Source: Pseudogymnoascus destructans (taxonomy: Eukaryota > Ascomycota > Leotiomycetes > Thelebolales > Thelebolaceae). From it: 64,000 nt of DNA. How positions within the stretch are numbered: position 1 is the stretch's first letter; each line of letters starts with the position of its first letter. The notes below the pieces were generated by a model. It had not been told where the DNA came from. It saw only the letters and a program-made list of their open reading frames with translations, and searched no databases. Shown in pieces: positions 19,991 to 29,460 of this stretch. The translations under genes were made by a program, and so were the position numbers. The stretch covers positions 1 through 64,000 of the forward strand of contig NW_020167522.1 of assembly GCF_001641265.1 (NCBI RefSeq), given 5' to 3'.

Positions 19991-22001
19991 ATGCCGGCAG
20001 CTCAAGGGCGGCCGTCTCTTCCACCTGGATGGACGGAACATAAAGCTCCTACAGGTCAGTCACGTTTTTTCAGCTCACTTTCTTTGGGTCTTCAAATATT
20101 AGTTTTGAGTCCATCATGTTACGGCGGTTCTTTTACGTCTCAATTCTTCTGCTCGGACCTGTTCGGGCATATACAGGGCGTCATATTGAAGGCCCCAACC
20201 AACCTCCAAGGAGAGACATGCTCCAAACTCATTATAGGAGAATGTCCGCTCACTGGTTTTTTTTGTCCTACTCCCACAGGCTACGATACATAAATCGGCG
20301 TGACTTCGGTTTTCTTCGTTTATAATTTTTTCCAAGTATAATACGCTGACATCCTGACTAGGTCACACCTATTATTATAATACTCTTACCAAGAAGTCCA
20401 CATACCAGCGGCCTGTTGAAACGCCACCGGCTCCTCAAGTCCCTGCTGTTGCCCCTACCAATCCGGCACTTAGCTTCCTCCAGTACCAATCAGTTGGGAA
20501 TTTGGGACCAGGCTCTGCTTTTGGACCTCCTTCTGCCCATCACGACAGCAGAGGTGGCCCAGATAGTCATCGAGGAGGTAGAGTCGGACATGGTTCACAG
20601 CGTGACTCGAGGCCGAAGCCACAGCCAGTTGACAAGCCAAAAGCAAAGCGTGCTATTCCCGGATGTGAGCCATGGTTCCTCATTGATACCAAGCTTGGGA
20701 GGCGGTTTGCGTACAACTCCGAGAAGAACCAGAGCTTTTGGCGTATACCGGAAAAATTAAAGGAGGGTATCTTAGCAGTTGATCAACAACGTATTAAGGA
20801 AAAGGCTGCCGCTTGGGCAGGCGAAAAATCAGCTGAGGCGGCTCAAGCTCCAGGGGCGCAAGAGATGCCAGGCGCTCAATCACGTCCGAAGCCGGAAGTG
20901 CCCACTGAAAGCCATCCAGAGGCTGATGATAGTTCAGAATATGAAGAAGTTGAGGTTACAGATGACGAGGATGAGGATAATACCTCGAAAAGGCAACGGA
21001 CTGAAGAACCTGGCCCGCAAGGGCCCGTTGAGTTCACAGAGGATGACATTGCATTTCAACTGGCCGCAATGGGCCAAGATTACGGTCTCGAACCAGGAGA
21101 ATACGACGATGGCAATATGGAAGAGTGGGAAGAGGGTGCCGAAGGTATGGAACTAACGGAAGAGGATGCAACTGCTCTCTTCAAAGACCTACTCAACGAC
21201 TCCGGTGTGAGCCCGTACACACCGTGGGATAGAATAATAGAAGAGGGGACACTAGTCGATGATGCTAGATACACCGCCGTTGCCACAATGCGACGCAGGA
21301 AGGAAGTCTGGGACGAATGGTCGACGGAGAAAATTCAACAGCTGCGTGAAAGGCGGGCAAGGGAGGAGAGGAAAGACCCGCGGATACCATGCCTGGCATT
21401 CCTGCAGAAGAACGCAACGCCGAAGCTGTACTGGCCCGAATTCAGGCGCAAGTTTAAAAGGGAGCAAGAGATGCGCGATACCAACCTCTCTGACAAAGAC
21501 CGTGAGAAGTCTTATCGAGAACATATCAATCGACTCAAACTCCCACAAGCTACACTCAAATCCGACTTCCTCAACTTGCTCAAAGAACAGCCACCAGCAT
21601 TACTCAATAATTCCACACTCCCCTCGCATCTTCCGCCAACCGTACTAGCGGATATAAAGTACATCTCCCTGGATCCCTCTATCCGAGACCCTCTGATCGA
21701 GACGTTCATCGCAACGCTCCCTCCGGCACCGGAAGTGGCAGAGGCCGAGGAAGATGAGGAGGCGCAGAATGAGAGGAAGGAGAGGGCGAGGAGACAGAAA
21801 GCCTTGGAAGATCGGGAGAAGAAGGTTGCGGAAGAGAAGCGGAGGCAGCAGAAGACGTTGGCTTTTGGGAAGGGGAGGATGCGAGAGGAGGAAGAGGAGA
21901 TTGCGAGAGCCATGAATGTTACGAGGAAGGGCCTGAAGGGACATTTAATGGAAATGGATGTTGATGAGGTAGACGCGCCAGCCCCAGCCCCAGCCCCTTA
22001 G
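19991..22001 (+). CDS. WW/FF-domain splicing factor (Urn1/TCERG1-like)
   Basis: Exon 1 (19991-20054) and exon 2 (20362-22001) are joined across an unusually long 307-nt intron, giving 567 residues. The first WW domain is split by the intron: LPPGWTEHKAPTG then HTYYYNTLTKKSTYQRP, with Tyr where the second Trp usually stands. A second WW-like unit lies near residues 121-152 (CEPWFLIDTK..FAYNSEKNQSFWRIP). A very acidic linker precedes an FF domain around residues 285-345 (ALFKDLLNDSGVSPYTPWDR), and a charged coiled-coil tail ends in a short Pro-Ala repeat. Yeast Urn1, fission yeast Dre4 and human TCERG1 share this build and associate with the spliceosome. I assign the group, not an exact orthologue. 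Confidence 0.85.
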
Positions 22002-22142
22002 TGAGGTTGGTGGTATGGGTTGTCACGGGAAATAAATAGTTGTATAACATATGAACGCCAGCAAAGCCTTTAGGGTATCATTGTAGTATTACACAGCGAC
22101 TTCGACCAAATTGTCTGTCTCTTCAACCATGCCATATATTCC

Positions 22143-23120
22143 TTAGCCGCGCAGCCTGAAGCCTGCCCAATTGTCATCGTCTTCCCCGTCGTCATCATCA
22201 TCTTCATCTTCTTCCTCTGGAGTAGAATTTGGGGCCTCCGTTTTGCCTCCTCCTGCAGGTTCTGGAGCAACACGAGTGGGTTCTTTTACCCTCAATGCCT
22301 CCCTCTTCTCCTTCAACCTCCTCACCCGCTCCTCTAATTCATTCATTTGTTCAAACTCATCTTCCAGTTTCCTCACAGCATCCTCCCTATCCCCCTCCAA
22401 GTCCGCCTCAGCCTTTTCTTTCCTAGCACTCATCTCTTCCTCCCTCGATTTTGCCGCGACCTCCTCTGTCGTCATTGGCACCGCGCTTATGACGGCATTG
22501 TCTGTTGTCTCGGCCGTGACTTCAGCTGCCGCGATGTCGGCTTCGAAAGCTGCCCATTCATCTTCGTCAACTGTAGGGAGCTTTGCGGCTTCTGGCGCTG
22601 CATCTGGTGCTTTGAGAGGTGTGGCGGGACGTGAGGGGAGCCTGAATTCTTGACCATTGGAGTTATTGGAAGGGGCATCTTCGGATTCCGCTTTCGTGGC
22701 ATCGTCGAAGAATCCTTGAGGTAAGAAGCCAAGCAGAGGTGCATTTTTACTTCGTTTCCTGCTGGTGTCCGCTTGTTCTTCCTCCTCCTCGTCATCACTA
22801 GCCTTGCGCTTCTTGGTTTGCTTTGCTGGGGGTTCTTTTTCAGCTGAGGTGGCGGCTTGCGGTTTCTCTTCGTCGCCATTTTTGGTCTGTGCAGGTCCTG
22901 GTTCTGGGGAACCAGCTGGGAAACCTGATTCGTGGCCGTTCCTATTTAGGTGTATCAAATGATTCTCAGATCGTAGGTGGTCGTTCCATAACGATTCATT
23001 CTTCAGCTCAATATGACATACTACGCATTGTAGCTTCCCTGTCTCAGAGTATTTTGCATGCCGATAGCTGATGCGCCGGGCATTACGCTCATTCCGTAGT
23101 AGAGTTCGTACATCAGCCAT
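22143..23120 (-). CDS. ZNF830/CCDC16-like C2H2 zinc-finger protein
   Basis: A single exon of 325 residues. The N-terminus MADVRTLLRNERNARRIS and the finger LQCVVCHIELKNESLWNDHL..H match the ZNF830 family, with C-X2-C and H-X5-H spacing. The middle has a basic nuclear-type segment (KQTKKRKASDD). The C-terminal third is a coiled coil rich in Glu/Arg (DEFEQMNELEERVRRLKEK), followed by an acidic stretch and the ending NWAGFRLRG. The animal homologue acts in pre-mRNA splicing and genome maintenance; the fungal role is inferred. It is divergent from the BYE1-type gene, with 593 bp between starts. Confidence 0.85.
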   Translation of the reverse strand: MADVRTLLRNERNARRISYRHAKYSETGKLQCVVCHIELKNESLWNDHLRSENHLIHLNRNGHESGFPAGSPEPGPAQTKNGDEEKPQAATSAEKEPPAKQTKKRKASDDEEEEEQADTSRKRSKNAPLLGFLPQGFFDDATKAESEDAPSNNSNGQEFRLPSRPATPLKAPDAAPEAAKLPTVDEDEWAAFEADIAAAEVTAETTDNAVISAVPMTTEEVAAKSREEEMSARKEKAEADLEGDREDAVRKLEDEFEQMNELEERVRRLKEKREALRVKEPTRVAPEPAGGGKTEAPNSTPEEEDEDDDDDGEDDDNWAGFRLRG

Positions 23121-23713
23121 CAGAGGGTTGTTCGTTCAAATCTGTCTGTTTACGTACGGCTTCTTATGTTCCAATCGAGCTGCCAAATGTTTCAATGCGA
23201 CGCGAAGCCACCCCTCACTAGGAGCTTGGACCATCCCGCTAAATATGTGTCACGTGATAGTGATGGCAGGGGTTCTGCCACGTTAGATTTGCCCCAAAAT
23301 GAGTTATCTTCGCCTCGCCCCCAACTCCAAAACAACATCATCATCGCGAACGACCTCTGCGCGCGATTTTCTCGACAACTAATATCGACCCTCAACATTC
23401 TGGGTCTTGTGCGCAAACAGCTATAACTCTGTTTGATTGTCTGCTAGCCCCCTATACTCGCACAAGGCGCGTTCTGGTTGGAATCTATAAACGCGCAGGA
23501 ACTTGCGTTGCGCAACGCGCCACGGAGATTGTTGGAAGACAGGCATTGAAGAGGGCTTCATTCTCTGGGTAGCTCATTTGCCTTCTACACCTTAGCTTGC
23601 CCGTAGATCCAGTGATGCGCGCATGAACACTGCCGCTTGACTTGACTGGAATCCAATTGTAAAGCCCGATCGCCTGTGAATATATTGAAATCGCGATACC
23701 ACTATCACCCAAT
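23121..23713. promoter_or_regulatory. Shared divergent promoter region, ZNF830-like/BYE1-like
   Basis: 593 bp separate two opposite start codons. Short frames inside show no family resemblance. Confidence 0.5.
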
Positions 23714-26344
23714 ATGTCTGGTAAGCATAGATCGCAAGCACCACGGCCGTCGCCGTGCGCAACAGCGTATGCGCGTGGCGTGTGCGGCATTCAGAGCTTC
23801 AATGCTAACGTGTTTCCCCCCACAGACGAACCTCGAAGGTCGGTCCGCGCGACCAAAGGCCAGCATACGAAGAGTCTCGATCAACTCGACCAACCTGCCG
23901 AACCATCGAAGAAGCGCGGAGGAAAGAAGGCGTCTGCCAAGAAAGTTTCCTCTCAAGAAGCCTCCGCGGAGGAAGAAGAGGAAGATGTCATTCGCTGTGT
24001 GTGCGGAGCGGAGGAACAAGACGATTCCGCTGGAGAAGACTGGATCGCATGCTCGGACTGCGAGGCCTGGCAACACAATGTGTGCATGGGCATTACAACC
24101 GACAAAGATGTTCTCGAGAACATGGAGTACTGGTGCGAGAGGTGCAAGCCAGAAAACCATAAGGAGCTGTTAGACTCCATAGCTCGTGGAGAGAAGTTGT
24201 GGGAGACTCGACTCAAGGCACACGACCAGGCTATTCTCGAGGCACAGAAGAACAAGAGAGGGAGAAAGGGTAAGGGCAAGAGGGTCAGTGAGGTGAGAGC
24301 CGAAACGCCACAGAATGGCAAATCGAAGACACCAGACGCTCAACCCGAGGCCAAGAAGGAAAAGAAGGAAGCCGCCAGTCGCGCAGGAAGCACCAAGCGC
24401 AAAACTAGAGACGAGTCTCACGATGAGGCCTTGAAAGTTCCCAAATTACGCAAGGTGTCATCATCGCCTGCACCACCGGACGAAAATGTCCCCAAGGACC
24501 TTGCACAAACGATCTCACAGTTGGATAGCTCCCGCCAGGGAGCGGCCAAACTTCTCAACAAGTCTCTTCAGTACTCACTCAAAATTTCTCTGAAAAATGG
24601 CAACTTCCAAGGCTCCGAAGAGGATGTTGACCCACGAGCTCTGAGCTTTGCACTTCAAATCGAGAGAGCAATTCACGATGTCTCCATCTCTAAGTCTGCG
24701 TATAGCACTCAAGCAAAGAAGGTGGTGGCGAACTTAAAGACTAATCAGGAACTTTGTGAACGGTTGCTATCAAGGTCTCTCACGCCAAGTGTCCTTGCAG
24801 TCATGAACGAAGATGACATGGCCTCCAAAGAACTCCAACGCCAAACCGCAGAAATGAAGGCACGTGCTGACAAGCAAGCTATAATGATCACCGAAGAAGA
24901 TGGGCCGCGTATAAGGCGCACGCACAAAGGTGACGAGGTTATCGAGGACGAGCAATATGAAGCTGCCACCGAGGAGATGCCAGCCAGCCGCCGCCGCAGC
25001 ATGCTAGATCCTAACCACGGAATGGGCGCAAGATCGCGAGAGCACTCGCCAGGAGAAGACGAGCACCCTGAGCTCCCAATGGATATCGACGACTATCACC
25101 CACAATATAGCACTCCTAGCAGTGCACAAAGGCCACAGCCAATATCGGTAGACTCGCAGGAGACCAAGTCAGCCCAGAGGAGGGCTAGCGCGGCCGACAA
25201 CTTTGACATCAACAGCGTCTACTCCAAAGTCCAATCACCAACTGTCTCTCAGCATTCACGTAAGCCATCTATGGCAGCACCACCTCCACAAGCAAACCTG
25301 GTTCAAGACCCCGATATCGACAGGCTTCTTGACGATGGGACAGAGGCAAATTCGCCACCCTACGAACCTCCTGAGCATGCGGAAGATCCATCCATCATCT
25401 GGCACGGCAGTATGGTCATGACCTCTATTTGTGACTTCAGTGCTACTGCTAGACACGTGGCCGGCGCAGATCTCAGCACCGTCGGCACGCCATGGTCTAA
25501 CCTTTTGGACCCCCGTCTCTCTGTCGCCGGCCGCATCGACCCCGGAAAGGCGACTGAGTATCTCTGCAGCCTCCGTTACAGCCCAAAGACCGATGTCACA
25601 GTCATCTCCCTTTCTGCATCTGGTGGTGAGCGCGCGGCAAGCGAGTTTATGCAGCTTTACGAATACTTCCGCAGTAAGAACCGATATGGTGTCGTCGGCA
25701 ACAAGACACTCGCGAACGTTCGCGACACGTACCTTATCCCAGTACCAGCCGGAAAAGATAACGGGCCAGAGTTCCTCAGCAACCTCGACAACAACATGCT
25801 GCCAACGGAGCGTACAGAGCCAATGCTGATCATCGCCATTGTCGTGCGCGAGCCAGAGGGCCAATCCACGCTGGCCCAATCTTACGATGGCAGCGGCTCA
25901 CCCTCAGTACCGTCCAATCACAGCCACCGCCAGCTCTCCCTCGGCGGCCAAGGGCCGTCCATGTCTCTCATCGTTCCCCAGCCACCGCAAGGCATGTTTG
26001 CCACCCAGTCCCCCGCCCACGCTGCACCAACCGCTGGCGTCACCTCCACCCAGCCACCCAATTCTGAGCAGCAGCGCCAGGCTCAACAGCTTCGCGGTGA
26101 GGCGGTCGCAAGGGAGATCCTAGGCGAGTTTATTACGGCTTCCACGGCGACCTTCCTTATGGCGCAGGCGTTTCGCATGGAGCCCACCGAGTGGCGTGTC
26201 ATCCGCCAGGTGTTTGAAGAAGACCCGGATACCCGCGGGGATCTGAAGAAACTAAGTGAGCTCCTAGAGAAGAAGGGCCAGGCCAAGGCTGCCGAAGATG
26301 CGGCCAAGGTTGCTGGCGCTGGTGCCATCGGTGCCCTACAGTGA
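23714..26344 (+). CDS. BYE1: BYE1-type transcription factor (PHD, TFIIS-M, SPOC)
   Basis: The frame is open from 23714 but contains an in-frame 105-nt intron (23721-23825, GTAAGC..CACAG). I splice ATGTCTG to 23826 so the protein starts MSDEPRRSVRATKGQH, 841 residues. The PHD finger is at about residues 58-113 (CVCGAEE..WIACSDCEAWQHNVCMG..YWCERC). A TFIIS central-like domain lies near 225-345 and a SPOC domain near 520-680, opening IIWHGSMVMTSICDFSATAR. The C-terminal helical part is REILGEFITASTATFLMAQA. In yeast Bye1 binds RNA polymerase II through the TFIIS-M domain and H3K4me3 through the PHD. The domain order makes the family call firm. Confidence 0.93.
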   Translation: MSGKHRSQAPRPSPCATAYARGVCGIQSFNANVFPPTDEPRRSVRATKGQHTKSLDQLDQPAEPSKKRGGKKASAKKVSSQEASAEEEEEDVIRCVCGAEEQDDSAGEDWIACSDCEAWQHNVCMGITTDKDVLENMEYWCERCKPENHKELLDSIARGEKLWETRLKAHDQAILEAQKNKRGRKGKGKRVSEVRAETPQNGKSKTPDAQPEAKKEKKEAASRAGSTKRKTRDESHDEALKVPKLRKVSSSPAPPDENVPKDLAQTISQLDSSRQGAAKLLNKSLQYSLKISLKNGNFQGSEEDVDPRALSFALQIERAIHDVSISKSAYSTQAKKVVANLKTNQELCERLLSRSLTPSVLAVMNEDDMASKELQRQTAEMKARADKQAIMITEEDGPRIRRTHKGDEVIEDEQYEAATEEMPASRRRSMLDPNHGMGARSREHSPGEDEHPELPMDIDDYHPQYSTPSSAQRPQPISVDSQETKSAQRRASAADNFDINSVYSKVQSPTVSQHSRKPSMAAPPPQANLVQDPDIDRLLDDGTEANSPPYEPPEHAEDPSIIWHGSMVMTSICDFSATARHVAGADLSTVGTPWSNLLDPRLSVAGRIDPGKATEYLCSLRYSPKTDVTVISLSASGGERAASEFMQLYEYFRSKNRYGVVGNKTLANVRDTYLIPVPAGKDNGPEFLSNLDNNMLPTERTEPMLIIAIVVREPEGQSTLAQSYDGSGSPSVPSNHSHRQLSLGGQGPSMSLIVPQPPQGMFATQSPAHAAPTAGVTSTQPPNSEQQRQAQQLRGEAVAREILGEFITASTATFLMAQAFRMEPTEWRVIRQVFEEDPDTRGDLKKLSELLEKKGQAKAAEDAAKVAGAGAIGALQ

Positions 26345-26863
26345 GGTGTGAGAGATGGGAGGACTTTGTGTGAAATAAGGGGTTTATCGGAATCTCTGGA
26401 GGAACTACGGATTGTTGTTCTTATATTACGGAAAAGTTGGCAGAAGGGGGATGTAGGGACGAATACCTTGAACGGGAAACGAGCTTCGTTTGGATGATTG
26501 TGTTCGTCTTAAGCTTATGATACCACGGCCTGGGGCGGTTTAATTGGGGGAATAAGGCAGGGGAGGATTGACTGTATGTCAGGTTGCTTGGTTTGGGACT
26601 GATGTTCTTGTACTTTAGTTGTGGCATTATTGCTGATGTAGGAGCTATGTCCATAAGGCTTATGATGCTAAAATGTAACTTCAAAACTACTCTATGCTGA
26701 ATCTTGGAATGTTGTTTTATTGTTAAGGCGGGTTTTCTATTTATTCGACTAAAAATTATATGATTTCATTAAATACTCCCGTAAATTTTAAATGAGTTAT
26801 ATTTAATGTGATTTTCTACTAAAGATTATATAAATTTGCCATAAATACATAAATACGGACGGA
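26345..26863. other. Spacer, AT-rich towards the hAT relic
   Basis: 3' flank of the BYE1-type gene. The last 170 bases are strongly AT-rich, and no gene is seen. Confidence 0.55.
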
Positions 26864-27966
26864 CAGTGTTCGGCACGGATCGTATATGACCTGAGCTGAT
26901 CCGGATACTGATCCGGATATATCCTATCCGCCAGGCCTACAACCTATCCTTGCGATCTAAGGATATATCCGGGTCTTGAGGATATTGCCAAGAGTAGCTA
27001 AGAGTAGCTAAGGCCGCACAAATGCCAACGTGTTCTATGGTTCAAATACTATTATAAATGTGACGATTGTGGTAAAAATGAGTGACTCGGAGTTATCAGA
27101 TTTGCCATCAGATCATTTCCTTAATATCTAAAGATAATAAATAAGCTCAAGGCTTTGTAGAAGGAGGTTGGTATATCATGGACAATTAGCCTAGCTTGTG
27201 TTGCTGCGTATAAGAAGCCTAATGAGTACTATACACTTGCTACAAATCAACGATGGAGTCATTTAGGGGTAGCTACAATTTGCGATCCACGCATGAATTT
27301 CAACGTATTTAATAGCCTTTAGCCAAGCAGTGCTGAAGAAGTAAACCGGAATAGAGTTAAGCAGCAGTTTGATGATGTCTTTATTCAATATAGAGACCGC
27401 TAATACTATCTCGATGAGGAGAAAAGGGAAGCTGAGGCCGATTTACCACAACTGCCTATAGAACCCGACTCTGACGACGATTTATTATCTCTCATAGCAT
27501 TTACCAAGAACCAGAATGGAAGCGCTAGCTTGTTGAGCCCCAGGTAGGTCTAGTAACCGATATCCTTAAATATTAGGCGGCAAAGCAATATCAATATCCA
27601 ATTATAGCTGCAATTGCTCGGGACCATTTAGCAATTCTAGCAACATCTGCTCTATCGGAACGGGTCTTTAGTAATGGAGCTGATATTCTTACGAAGAAAA
27701 GGAATAGGCTAACTCCCGAAACACTTCGATATTTACTATGTTTAAGAGATTGGGGTCATATACTAGAGGTTGAAGATAGTGAAGCTGAAGACGCTGAAGA
27801 CGAGGGGGAGGACTAGTCGTTTAGCTATGCATTTATTTTATCTATTTTAAGCCTCAATATCCTAAAGATCCGGATATAACCCGTATCTATCCGTCAAATG
27901 TGACCGGATCATGATCCTATCCGTGACAGCTGCGGATCAGATCTGGATACTATCCGCCGAACACTG
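26864..27966 (+). mobile_element. Deleted hAT element with 11-bp TIRs and 8-bp target duplication
   Basis: CAGTGTTCGGC at 26864 has its exact complement ending at 27966. The flanks CGGACGGA (26856-26863) and CGGAGGGA (27967-27974) match at 7 of 8 positions, the 8-bp duplication expected of hAT. Subterminal ATCCGGATA-like repeats occur near both ends. The 1103-bp length is too short for a full hAT transposon. Confidence 0.85.
27130..27816 (+). pseudogene. Decayed 3' part of a hAT transposase
   Basis: The + strand still reads WSHLGVATICDPRMNFNVFN and, at 27598-27816, the C-terminal dimerisation region ATSALSERVFSNGADILTKK followed by LRDWGHILEV and an acidic end. Stops interrupt it, several as TAG where hAT proteins have Trp (for example LKY-stop-AAKQYQYP), fitting TGG-to-TAG mutation. 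The 5' half, including the zinc finger, is missing. Confidence 0.85.
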
Positions 27967-28362
27967 CGGAGGGATTTATTCACGTTGGGATATAGTTCGA
28001 GTTAATTTTGTTGATTTTTATAGGTTCGAGCTACTGTTTGAGCTACTATGTAAACTCACGGCAAATGGAAGCAGTAGCCAAAATAAACGAGGGCGTTCGT
28101 TAAATACACTTCTATACGCCCTCGTATATTTTGTATGTGGCATCCCCCGGCCGTGAGTTTCCATATTCTAAAACGCCAGGAGACTTGCCTCACAGTTTTT
28201 TAATTACCCCCCCAACCACCCTGCCTGTAATCATTAACCTCGTTCTCTCGTGTATATACTGCTTCCGCGAGAACGCCATTCCCCGTCTTCAATCTACAGC
28301 CAATGCAATCCGCGGCAGCCAACAATCTTAAGTCTACAATATGCACCCCTCCCAGCCTCCAC
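27967..28362. other. Spacer right of the hAT relic
   Basis: No gene, repeat or RNA recognised. The right end is the 3' flank of the RGG-rich protein gene. Confidence 0.5.
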
Positions 28363-29460
28363 CTATTTTGCAGCTCCCTTCTCCTTCTCCACCTCATCTG
28401 CCCAGTTGCTCCCGCTCAGACCGCCGCCAAGAGATAGCTTATCAAGTGCCGCATGCGCAGGCTTTGCCGGCGCCGGTGCCTGAGCTGGCGCTGCAGTAGC
28501 CGGGAGAGCAGGGAATTCGTCTGCAGCTGGCGTGGCAGTTGTCTGGCCACGAGGCCCAGCCCCGCCACCACCACCACCACGATGTCCACGGCCTCCTCGT
28601 CCACCGCGACCACCGCGTCCCCCGCGCTCGCCAAACTCCGGACTAGAAGCCGGCGCATTGATATCCTGCCACAACCCACTGCGCTGTCCCCCATCACCCC
28701 TCGCCCTCACCCCCCCATGCGCACCGCGAGTATACTGACTACTCGACCCCCTCGACCGCCCATTCACAATATCCGCCTCCGTCTTCTCGCTATCCCACTC
28801 TCTCCCACCCTGCGCCTTGATCTTCCGCTCCCTGTTCTTCGCACGCTCCATATCCATCTGCCTCACGCTACGACGCTCCTCCATCCGCTTCGCCGCCGCC
28901 TGCTCCTCGCGCTTCAGGTACGCCGCCTCATCCTGCTCCGCCCGCGCGTGCGCCTGGCTCTTCGCAGCGTTCTTGACTTGCATGCTCGCCATCAGCGCCG
29001 TAAGCTCGGCCTCCGTGCGCTTCTGCGGCTTCGCGGGGCCGGTGGCCGAGCGGTCGCCACGAACAGAGGTGACGCGGCTTGCGAGCGGTTGAGAGGGTGC
29101 GGCGGCGCCGCCAGCAGCGGCGACGGTGGCTGGGTCGAAGGCAGGTGTGGGTGCTGGGGGTGGCGTCGGAGCTGGAGGTGGGGGGCTGGCGAGAGCGTGT
29201 TGCTGAGCTGGTGCGCGGGGTGTTTGGGGCGCGCTTGCGCCGCGGCGAGTGCCGCCACCACGGCGGGCATTGTTGCGAGGGCGGAATTGCTGTGGTGGGG
29301 GTTGAGGGGTAGACTCTGCCTCCTGCTGGCTGGTGTGGGCGGCGATGTTCTCAGCTGAGAGCACGGCAGGAGTAGGGAGGTACTGCGGGGCCTCGGGGGG
29401 GTAGATTTCGTCGGAGAAAAGGTCGTCAGCCCCTCGGCTCTGGGCAAAGTCGTCCTCCAT
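28363..29460 (-). CDS. RGG-box protein, uncharacterised, probably RNA-binding
   Basis: A single exon of 365 residues. The N-terminus is acidic (MEDDFAQSRGADDLFSDEIY), followed by Pro/Gln/Ala-rich low complexity. A charged helical segment around residues 150-220 is the best-conserved-looking part (RTEAELTALMASMQVKNAAK, then ERKIKAQGGREWDSEKTEAD). A GRGG/RGG repeat block (about 280-310) and an Ala/Pro-rich tail ending DKLSLGGGLSGSNWADEVEK follow. RGG boxes bind RNA and are methylated on Arg. I do not recognise a named orthologue; a cytoplasmic mRNP role is an inference. Confidence 0.75.
   Translation of the reverse strand: MEDDFAQSRGADDLFSDEIYPPEAPQYLPTPAVLSAENIAAHTSQQEAESTPQPPPQQFRPRNNARRGGGTRRGASAPQTPRAPAQQHALASPPPPAPTPPPAPTPAFDPATVAAAGGAAAPSQPLASRVTSVRGDRSATGPAKPQKRTEAELTALMASMQVKNAAKSQAHARAEQDEAAYLKREEQAAAKRMEERRSVRQMDMERAKNRERKIKAQGGREWDSEKTEADIVNGRSRGSSSQYTRGAHGGVRARGDGGQRSGLWQDINAPASSPEFGERGGRGGRGGRGGRGHRGGGGGGAGPRGQTTATPAADEFPALPATAAPAQAPAPAKPAHAALDKLSLGGGLSGSNWADEVEKEKGAAK

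Noticed and set aside
28453..29358. 301-codon Arg/Ser-rich + strand frame
   Set aside because: Antisense of the RGG-rich protein; GC-rich strands give long shadow frames.
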